This document shows positions 58,301 through 64,000 of a stretch of 64,000 bases of DNA, in pieces (the first letter of the stretch is position 1; the number at the start of each line of letters is the position of its first letter). The notes beneath the pieces were generated by a model that was not told where the DNA came from, did not search any database, and was given only the letters and a program-made list of their open reading frames with translations. This DNA comes from Cyrtodaria siliqua (Eukaryota > Mollusca > Bivalvia > Adapedonta > Hiatellidae), in NCBI GenBank assembly GCA_037043455.1, contig JAWPHD010001285.1, forward strand, positions 244,001 through 308,000. The letters run 5' to 3'. Made by a program: the position numbers and the translations under genes.

Positions 58301-61300
58301 ATAGCCTAAAATGTCCTGATAAATGACGTTAAACACCAAAAAACAAATTCTGTCATACACAGATACATCAACATTAAGACCAAACGTAGGTCATGATTAC
58401 CAAACTATTCCTTTTGTATTTTATTATTTAAATAATTTCTACCAAAATATTGTATTGTTTCAGTGCCTTTACGTCATACATGTTTTTTCTTGTTATAGTA
58501 CTTCCATTACTGCGTATTACAATGAATGGTGTTGGAGCCAATTTGAGCGTGGAAATATTCACTTCAATGATGAGATGACTTACCAAAGGTATGAAACATT
58601 TCTTAATTATCGTTTCTAGTAAATTACTGATTTACAACCAGTCCATGTCTCTGTCCCAGTTTTGTGGACTTAATGTCAAAGTAATAATACAGATAGATGA
58701 TGCCAAGCTCTGAAGAAAAAGTATTTTCTGTGTAATACAAGTTTTGTTCTAATGCTAAATGCATTTCAATAAATATTAAATGAACCTTATGATTTTTGCT
58801 TTCAGATTCAAGTACCCATGGTATGCTTTCCTGGCCTTGCTGGATATATCGTACACATCTGCATTCTGTTGCCCAGATTGTGGAGATTGTCCCGAAACAG
58901 TGGTTATGGACGGGGTTACTTTGGGTATACGAAAGGCATTTATGCCATGGGCATCCTTTGAGGAAGAAGATTCTAAAAAATACAGCTAGATGGAAGGTAA
59001 ACCTTTCTTTGTTACCGGTGAAACAAATTCTTTAACTTAATCTTATTTTTATTCTCCCAAAGGGAGGCATATTGTAATCACACTGGCTGTCCATTCGTTT
59101 GTTCGTCTTCTTGAAGGGACTGAAGGGATTTCCATGAAACTTCACACCAATGTTAAAAGAGTATGAGAGTGGACCTTTGGAAACGGCCGAACACGATACA
59201 TACAAAATATTGCAGTCTCGGTTTGATTGAGACTGTTCATGAACGGTAGTGAAATATGCTTGATACTGCTCACTCCCACTAGCCCTGGGTTGAGCAGAAC
59301 TCGATATTCATAACATCAATAGTACAGAATTTTAACCATCCCGAAGATGGCATGCATATGGCGGTGGACATAACGATAACTATACTTTCTTTTATTACAT
59401 CCCCTATGTCCAGCGGCGTATGGTCCCAGTATCTTACAAAATTATATGCCCCGAAGAGCGAAATAAAGAAAATGGAATTCAGTTGGGAGCAGTCGTTATG
59501 AAGCCTGCGCGTCACAAGTAACAGCCAAAAGACTAAATTAAAAAGGAGACAACATATCCTATGGGTGGTTAAACAATACCTATAGCCTTTATCCACAGGA
59601 ACTGGTCACTTTTAATTTGTGCCTTCTATTATTATAATTGTCTATAAAGGACATGAATGGGAAATTTTGGAAAATGCTGGTGTTCTTTTTCAGAGGTCAA
59701 GCAGACGGTAGAAACAATCTCAATTACATGCACACTATATACTAACATGTGCGGAAATGAATTTCCTATCAAACAATACCTTTCTTCCTACGATCCCTTG
59801 TAAATTAGCTGAGATATCTGAGTTCAAAGTCACCAAAGTGCAATTTGATACTGCTCGTCGTTTGTTTGTGTCCCCAATGTAAACAAATGAATTTTACCGA
59901 AAATCAGGTGGCCGTTAAGTTCGGCGCAGTATTCCAGCTTCAAATCACAGTCAGTTCACAAACATAAAGCACCGATACGTAAATAAATCCATATTTTATC
60001 AGTTTGCATAGTCCGTATCACGAGAAAGTCACACAACAACGAGTATTTCGCCTCTTGTTATCGGCACTAGCAGACTTTACAAATGAAACCGCCATGTTCA
60101 AATGATTTTCGGGGCCGAATGACGTCATAATGCGAATCTAACAGCTATGGTAAGTATTTTTACTTTTTAATATTATTCTTGAATATATTAGAAAATACGT
60201 TTGTGCTTATCCATAACACTATTATAATCAATAATAGTGTTATGTATAAGCACAAGCGTATTTAATAATATATTCAAGAATAATTTTAAAAAGTTTTATT
60301 TTTTTACCATAGATGTTAGGTTCGCATTATGACGTCATTCGGCCCCGTAATTCATTTGAAAATGGCGGTTTCATTTGTAAAGTTTGCTAGTGCCGATAAC
60401 AAGTGGCGAAATACTCGTTGTTATGTGACTTTCTCGTGATACGGACTACGCACACTGATAAAATATGGATTTATTTACGTATCGGTGCTTTACGTTAGTG
60501 AATTGATTGTGATTTGAAGCTGGAATACTGCGCCGAACTTAACGGAATTAACGGACACCTGATTTTCGGTAAAATTCATTTGTTTACATTGGGGACATAA
60601 ACAAACGACGAGCAGTATCAATTTGCACTTTGGTGACTTTGAACTCGGATATCTTAGCGAATTTACAAGGGATCGAAGGAAGAAAGGTATTGTTGGATAG
60701 GAAATTCATTTCTGCACATGTTAGTATATAGTGTGCATGTAATTGAGATTGTTTCGAACGTCTGCTTGACCTCTGAAGAAGAACACCAGCATTTTCCAAA
60801 ATTTCCCATTCATGTCCTTTATAGACAATTATAATAATAGAAGACAAAAATTAAAAGTGACCAATTCCTGTGCCTTTATCGGCCAGAGTAGTGGAACCAC
60901 CGAAACAAAATCTGGACTGAAATCACAACAAAAATATAACTATGGATCTTAAGATATTAAAAGTAATGCTCCTCATAATATATATTTGAGTGAAAGAGAT
61001 TGTTTAAAAGCTCATTCTCTACTAAATATTTCAACATCATCTTAAGGGTAATACTGTTTTGCAGTTATATGTGTATATACATAAACATATTTTATGGTTT
61101 ATTTATTATTCCAGCAATCATGCATCACGTGTATTTATAAACAGTTCCCGGACGCGAGATCTCTTGAAAAAGTATGCTGCACATGGACTATCAGTTACCA
61201 TTTTTGGGGAACTCATTCAGATGTTGAGGCAGTATTGTCCAGCGCTGCTGCCTCTTATGGAAAAAGTTGACTTTCATGCACCTCCAGAGAGTGTGAAAAG

Positions 61301-64000
61301 ATTTTTGAAGACAATAGCATCCAACTACCCTGTGAGTGGGTATTTTCGGTACAATTTAAGGCTGTATGAGCTTGTAGGACGTATTGTAGAAGGGCAGGCC
61401 TTTTCGGATCTACCTTCAGAAGATGTCATATTTTTGGCTGAACAATGTACGGTGCTTGTGGAGGTCCTAAAAACAACTGATGTGACTCTCCTGAAGCCAG
61501 TTTTAATGCGGCTTATAGAAAAAAGCCAAGCTCCTTTTGCAAAATTGACACATCAGTTGCCCGAGTACCATGGAGAAGACAATTTGTCGTTCTTCCCAAC
61601 ATTACCAAAAATGTTTCAACGAGGAAACTACGTGCTCGATTCAAAGATAAAAAATAAGGACTTTTCAAAATGCCAAAAAAAGCATGGGAGGCATCCAACC
61701 CTTACTCCTGGATTGTTTACGATGTCCTGTATTCATGGTATGTTTTTGTCAAAATAAATCTGTATACTTTTATTGATACAAATCAGTAGTGTTATTATCT
61801 ACTGCTCCTTTGGGATCATCAAGTCCAATCTTTGTGGCTTTAAAGTAGAATATCGCTTAAGAGGGTGCTAGGAGGCGTGAGCGGTGTTGCACTTTACATT
61901 ACCTTTCATAAACAGGCTCTATAAAACTGAGTGTGCTGCTTTTATCTATTGTTTGTGTTTGTTGCTTTCAACGGATCCCCTTTTCAGTAATTATTGACTT
62001 CACACTAGCATTTGTTTAGTGCTGTGTGGTGGTCATTAAAAGTCATCTCGACTACAAATCAGTAGTGTTATTACTTACTGGTCCTTTGAGATCATTCAGG
62101 CCTATGTGTGTGGCTTTTAAGTAAAATATCGCTTAAGCCGGTGCTAGGAGGCGTGAGAGTCGTTGCACTTACATTACCTCTCATGAACAGAGTCATTAAA
62201 ACTGAGTCTGCTACTTTTATATGTTGTTTGTGTTTGTTACTTCCAAGCGATCCCCTTTTCAGTATTTATTATTATATTGATAAAGGTCAAATGAATGTTA
62301 ATTTTTTTAAAAACTTGCAGTTTGTTTTACATATCATGCATTTGTACAAACATTAATATTAAATATAAGAATAGTATAAAGTAAATTGTTTATACGTATT
62401 TCTAAATGTTGATTATATTGCACCAGTAATAAACCTATGGTAGAATAAAGAGAACAAATTAAAACTCAAAGTGGTTTTTAATTAGTCTGATTCATAGCAG
62501 TGGCAAAAATGAGTGTGACTGGCATTTAGCCGATTTATTTATAGCGTTTATAAAAATAGACGATGCGGACAGTTAACTGTTTTGTCGATTTCCGCAACCT
62601 GATTGTTTGTTTCTATAAACACTTTTACGAAATGTACATACTAGTAAGTTCTTGAATGGGTCAACTAAAATCCAAAATGCATTGTCAACGGCGTAGCGTG
62701 GCATTTTCAAAAATATTGAAAATCAAAATATGAGAAGTTAAACAATTGACAAATGCATTAACAGTGAATAGAGAGGGGTCATAGGGTTACTTTTTCTAAA
62801 TAAAATGTTTGATCAAGTTGACCATGGACATTTATTTTATAAAAAAAATACTGCTATCACGTATGAACATGCCCCATATTCATCGATTGTATGCCTTCAT
62901 TTCCATTTATTTTAAAAACCAAGCATAAATCTCATTATGCGTATTAACAGGGTACTACACAAATGTACTCCGGGTACATTAATGTTTACACATATTTACC
63001 TTGAGTAAATATAATGTCCACTATATTACCCTGCATAACAACATTGTATCTTCGGATATCACTTTTTATAAATCAGAGAACCAGGCCGTCTTCCCATTAC
63101 GACAATATCAAATTTGCGATACACACACTTGTATTATTTTTTGTTGTTAAAAGATATTGAGAAAGGACTCAGTACACAGTAGTGACAGGGTACATTCATG
63201 GTTGCAATATTTTCTCAAGGTACATATGTGATTCAATCAATGTACCCATGGTACATTAGTGTAGACCCGGGGTACATTACTGTAGAACATAGACCGTATT
63301 CAGCGGTTTTAACTGAAACCAAAATTATGTTCGTTTGTTCAATAGTTAAATATGCGTGGCATTCTTTTGGTAAATCGTACTGTAATTCAATTCAAAATGT
63401 GAAAAAACGAATAAACATGGTATATTATCAACACACTGTTTACTAACAGAATTGCGGTGGTTAGCATGTTACCAAAAGGTCCCAGGTTGTACTCTCAGTG
63501 TGGTCACATTTCAGATTTTAAAATGCACCCCGCAGTATCAGTACAGGAACTTACTCAGACAAGGTTCTTCGAAAGTATGGTATCATTCAAAGGCGATGTA
63601 AAGCCGTCGATCACGTTGCAGGGAGAGCCATAACATTTGTATTAATCAGTGATTCACAACCATAAACCTCAGCCTTAGCTTCATAGTCTCCAATAAAACG
63701 TTTAGAAGAAAAAAAAAAACAAGGATAAAGAAGTGTAAAATGTAAATATAACCCCCATTCAAGACAACGACAAGTGATGTATTAATAGTAAAAAATGTTT
63801 AACAAGCAAAACATTTGTGTAAAAGTTTGTGGTGAGGCGCAAGGTCAAGTTTGCTGCTGCTATGATTTCGACTGTATATGCAAGCAGTTTGAAAGTCAAA
63901 ATAGTACTGGATTATGAAATTAAGACCATTATTTGATGTTTAAAACTTAAAGATTGCATGTGTCTCTTGATAGTGCATATCCTATATGCTACACTTTAGT
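46307..64000 (+). CDS. spliced gene resembling HMGXB3-like / KDZ transposase-related protein, 3' end outside window
   Basis: At least 13 exons are recognisable between 46307 and 61737, and the last one ends in a donor, so the gene continues past the window. From 55425 rightwards the intron phases agree exon to exon, except at one homopolymer error in exon 12. The protein has a basic Ser-rich N-part, then Cys-pair motifs (CLCGSEWGD, KSCLNCREVKCYDG, CCPDCGDCPE) likely to bind zinc. These are followed by VVMDGVTLGIR, a helical region, and an end at LTPGLFTMSCIHG. That order matches proteins annotated in bivalves as HMG domain-containing protein 3-like, which carry a KDZ-type RNase-H-like transposase region. 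A domesticated transposase or a recent transposon copy are both possible. Function is unknown. Confidence 0.7.
46994..47097 (+). CDS. exon 2
   Basis: Acceptor TTTCAG, donor GTAAAT. The open frame gives a Ser/Lys/Arg-rich stretch containing KKRPRPSS and HRKKNR, which looks like a nuclear localisation signal. It ends in phase 0, compatible with exon 3. Confidence 0.6.
47807..47863 (+). CDS. exon 3, donor inside a SINE target-site duplication
   Basis: Acceptor TTTCAG at 47801-47806. The 19-codon frame VRSRSHQKSSGRKTINVAP ends at a GTGTAA donor, phase 0 at both sides. The donor lies within the 14-base target duplication of the SINE at 47874-48156, so a second copy of the donor sequence now lies at 48161. 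Confidence 0.5.
47874..48156 (+). repeat. tRNA-Ser-like SINE with 14-bp target duplication
   Basis: The head GTCCGTGGCCGAGTGGTTAACG and B-box GTAGGTTCGATCC, with a serine-type GACTTGAAATC anticodon region, derive from tRNA-Ser. The body is about 190 bases and the tail is an AATCAATC repeat. TCCAGTGTAAATGG flanks it at 47860-47873 and 48157-48170. A run of about 17 G precedes the head. Confidence 0.85.
48225..48345 (+). repeat. SINE 3'-end fragment
   Basis: 'tggtgcgtcataaaacccaattcaatt' at the end matches the 3' end style of the SINE at 47874-48156 ('tggtgcgactataaaatcaaattcaatc'). The 5' part is missing. Confidence 0.5.
48346..48709 (+). other. intron sequence
   Basis: AT-rich intron of the KDZ-like gene, no further feature seen. 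Confidence 0.5.
48710..48784 (+). CDS. exon 4
   Basis: Acceptor AAGCAG, donor GTAAGT. 25 codons, phase 0 at both ends, reading TSTKCEEKQLFFTDPDIKAV and on; acidic and polar. Confidence 0.65.
49058..49396. mobile_element. diverged relative of the 39130 hAT-like element
   Basis: It starts CAGGACTTTTTTCCACC and ends GGTAAAAAAAAAACTG inverted. Inside are 'attgggaaaaa', 'ttcaattgggaagaggg' and 'caggcctg' phrases shared with 39130-39906. Flanks share CTCGT but not a full 8-bp duplication, so the borders are approximate. Confidence 0.55.
49950..50009 (+). CDS. exon 5
   Basis: Acceptor TTAAAG, donor GTGAGT. 20 codons in phase 0 reading QDDECEAYYQAVLMSRGFGI. Confidence 0.6.
50312..50572 (+). repeat. 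SINE family 1 copy lacking its tRNA body
   Basis: It begins GGGCTGGCGTGGCG then jumps to CCACTGAGTTCCGTCGGTGTG. About 60 bases present at 38950-39005, including the B box, are deleted between short GGCG/GGTG-like matches. The remaining body and ATTCAATT tail align well with the copy at 38695-39013. Confidence 0.8.
50885..51015 (+). repeat. SINE family 2, 3' part
   Basis: 'cttacggatgga.ggaggt', 'tactggttctacccaggcc' and an AAACAAACAAACC tail match the copy at 34200-34445 (opposite strand). Confidence 0.7.
51256..51328 (+). CDS. exon 6, 3' border uncertain
   Basis: Acceptor TTGCAG. The phase 0 frame reads DDFIVTQRRPVCSGDQYSW and on, and stays open to a stop at 51370. The following exon needs one leftover base. 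That is satisfied by a donor after 51295 (GTGACC) or after 51328 (GTAATG). I chose the longer because the reading remains Cys/Trp-rich and protein-like, but the shorter donor is the better consensus. Confidence 0.5.
51573..54000. mobile_element. 2.4-kb inverted-repeat element holding the T/C-tract array
   Basis: AGCTCGACTATTCGAAGAAT at 51574 and its complement near 53958-53978 (AATCGAATAGTCGAGCT) are inverted. The right end continues with a CTCCGACAGCTCTTG segment. The same two ends, with only about 220 bases between them, form the copy at 57609-57868. After the left end come a (GTCGGC)n run (51620-51662) and three diverged direct repeats of about 190 bases (51660-52240, each with 'tgtaagctgtgtttacaagtctatatctctta'). 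The minisatellite at 52370-53900 follows. It lies in an intron of the KDZ-like gene. Confidence 0.65.
52370..53900 (+). repeat. T-tract/C-tract minisatellite, 12 units, alternating higher-order pattern
   Basis: Each unit of 100-150 bp is a run of 8-20 T, a conserved core of about 45 bases (ACATATTTCT...GTCAATTCTTACACATATATGTTGC), then 30-80 bases almost purely C with A or T. Cores begin near 52394, 52555, 52676, 52800, 52948, 53070, 53181, 53320, 53460, 53583, 53683 and 53833. Cores 1, 3, 7 and 9 read CTGTGTTG with T before GTC. Cores 2, 4, 6, 8 and 10 read (CT)TTGTTG with A before GTC. So units alternate A-B. The polyproline ORFs across it are artefacts. Confidence 0.9.
54461..54560 (+). repeat. 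tRNA-like SINE head
   Basis: A-box TTTAGCTCAGTCGGTAGAG at 54468 and a B-box-like segment CTTCAATCC near 54532, then CCGGAAG. It looks like a diverged tRNA-derived repeat rather than a tRNA gene because the acceptor arms do not pair. Confidence 0.5.
54564..55096. mobile_element. inverted-repeat element with internal 151-bp tandem duplication
   Basis: AGTCCCCTACCGGTCT at 54564 and AGACCCGGTAGGGGG at 55081 are inverted with one extra base. Inside, the block beginning 'gtccggactgtaactttttcgtgc' (54630) recurs diverged at 54781 ('gtctgggctgtaattttgtcatgc'), both followed by 'ataacttggcac' and 'caaaggtca.ggtcac'. It directly follows a tRNA-like head. Confidence 0.65.
55425..55532 (+). CDS. exon 7
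   Basis: Acceptor CTTCAG, donor GTAAGA. Phase 1 in, phase 1 out; reads LEGVYEECHHIKITKKLMEH and on. Helical and charged. Confidence 0.75.
56020..56075 (+). CDS. exon 8
   Basis: Acceptor TTGCAG, donor GTAAGA. Phase 1 in, phase 0 out, exactly matching its neighbours; reads DRDSKEKTVDHLYVTLPNE across the junction. Confidence 0.75.
56166..56322 (+). CDS. exon 9, first Cys cluster
   Basis: Acceptor AATAAG, donor GTATTT. Phase 0 in, phase 1 out. Contains NCLCGSEWGDD, a likely zinc ligand pair, followed by an amphipathic helix. Confidence 0.75.
56891..57026 (+). CDS. exon 10, second Cys cluster
   Basis: Acceptor TTCACAG, donor GTAGGT. Phase 1 in, phase 2 out. Reads NKSCLNCREVKCYDGVSDG then NMGTYLVSHQVLRAYMRQF. 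The pattern of a Cys cluster then 'Y-x-D-G-x-x-x-x-x-x-x-x-x-V-S-H-x-V-L-R' is typical of the KDZ-related proteins in bivalves. Confidence 0.8.
57609..57868. mobile_element. short copy of the 51573-54000 inverted-repeat element
   Basis: It begins TTAGCTCGACTTTT and ends ACTCGAATAGTCGAG...GCTGTCATCCGACAGCTCTTG, the same ends as the long element, but lacks the GTCGGC run and the T/C minisatellite. Confidence 0.65.
58205..58350 (+). repeat. SINE family 2, 3' part
   Basis: 'ttatggatggtgggaggta', 'gtactggttctatcca' and 'gacgttaaacaccaaaaaacaaa' match the copies at 50885-51015 and 34200-34445. Confidence 0.65.
58499..58588 (+). CDS. exon 11
   Basis: Acceptor TTATAG, donor GTATGA. Phase 2 in and out. 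Reads TSITAYYNEWCWSQFERGN and on, aromatic-rich. An upstream AG at 58463 could extend it, but phase agreement favours this start. Confidence 0.7.
58806..58996 (+). CDS. exon 12, with a premature stop from a homopolymer contraction
   Basis: Acceptor TTTCAG, donor GTAAAC. Phase 2 in. Reads FKYPWYAFLALLDISYTSAF, then CCPDCGDCPETVVMDGVTLG (zinc ligands followed by a conserved Asp-Gly strand), then IRKAFMPWASFEEED. A TAG then occurs 10 bases before the donor. With seven A rather than six in the run at 58976-58981, the stop disappears and the exon end phase matches exon 13. So this is a frameshift mutation or a sequencing error. Confidence 0.75.
59150..60920 (-). repeat. third copy of the 31199/31678 repeat, split by a palindromic insertion
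   Basis: On the minus strand the parts 60881-60920 and 59150-59593 match the order of the direct repeats at 31199-32200 ('ggttccactact..ggccgataaaagg' through 'cggccgtttccaaaggtcc'). They are separated by the 1.28-kb palindrome inserted within CCTTTATC. Confidence 0.75.
59594..60872. mobile_element. near-perfect palindromic foldback element with target duplication
   Basis: The left arm 59594-60225 and right arm 60231-60872 are reverse complements almost throughout, with only about 5 bases at the centre (ACACTATTAT-AATCA-ATAATAGTGT). The ends are CACAGGAACTGGTCACTTTT and, inverted, AAAAGTGACCAATTCCTGTG. CCTTTATC flanks both sides (59586-59593, 60873-60880), extendable to 9 bases as GCCTTTATC. 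An 8-9 bp duplication with very long inverted ends suggests a MULE- or hAT-type foldback element. No transposase is present. Confidence 0.9.
61115..61737 (+). CDS. exon 13, long, ends at window-internal donor
   Basis: Acceptor TTCCAG, donor GTATGT. Phase 2 in, phase 1 out, 623 bases. Reads NHASRVFINSSRTRDLLKKY, then helical segments (LIQMLRQYCPALLPLMEKV, SVKRFLKTIASNYPVSGYF). It ends KHGRHPTLTPGLFTMSCIHG. In the family as I know it, this last segment leads into a catalytic RNase-H-like part that begins CxHG, which would lie in exons beyond 64000. No stop or frameshift occurs here. Confidence 0.85.
61779..62330 (+). repeat. two tandem units of about 276 bp
   Basis: 'caaatcagtagtgttatta.ctactg.tcctttg.gatcat' starts at 61779 and 62055. 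Both units continue with 'gtgctaggaggcgtgag' and 'ctgagt.tgct.cttttat'. The same 'gcta.agggcgtgagcg' through 'aacag.ct..at.aaac.gag' block occurs in the repeats at 31470 and 32070, so this is a related family. Confidence 0.8.
62340..64000. other. intron sequence, no further exon recognised
   Basis: AT-rich. At 62950-63280 several 'gggtacatt' phrases in both orientations resemble the interior of the 43450-44146 element. No exon with family motifs was found before the edge. Confidence 0.4.

Overview
The window reads as nuclear DNA of an animal, most likely a marine bivalve mollusc. It is AT-rich, gene-poor and dense with repeats. Spliced exons with GT-AG borders, tRNA-derived SINEs, hAT-like and foldback DNA elements, RT fragments, a decayed Maverick/Polinton and many minisatellites all point that way. 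The bivalve assignment is inference from remembered repeat phrases; no database was searched.

Region 1 (1-4.2 kb): intergenic DNA with SINE fragments and two small hairpins. Region 2 (about 4.2-14.1 kb): a Maverick/Polinton relic. It holds a divergent Cys-rich ORF, a protein-primed family B DNA polymerase broken by stops and frameshifts, a retroviral-type integrase on the opposite strand, and a run of small conserved Polinton ORFs. The tail-to-tail ends of polymerase and integrase are present twice as an inverted repeat (7543-9212 against 9954-11624). No capsid, ATPase or protease gene is seen, and no terminal inverted repeat is recognised. The right end stops inside an ORF, next to an old SINE.

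Region 3 (14.1-46 kb): no complete host gene is recognised. It contains 3' ends of two kinds of RT element (16.4-17.3 kb and 21.6-22.65 kb), an interrupted ~1.13 kb repeat family (22.6-30.2 kb), 61-bp and 26-bp minisatellites (25.4-27.2 kb), a 349-bp tandem duplication, a palindromic 22-bp satellite (33.1-33.4 kb), a non-autonomous hAT with clean 8-bp target duplications (39130-39906), and a BED-finger transposase relic (40245-42253).

Region 4 (46.3 kb to the right edge): one spliced gene on the + strand with at least 13 recognisable exons. It resembles the HMGXB3-like / KDZ-transposase-related proteins common in bivalves and continues beyond the window. Its introns carry SINEs, a hAT relative, a T-tract/C-tract higher-order repeat array (52.4-53.9 kb) and a 1.28-kb near-perfect palindrome with an 8-9 bp target duplication (59594-60872). 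One homopolymer contraction gives a premature stop in exon 12, and one SINE sits on a candidate splice donor.
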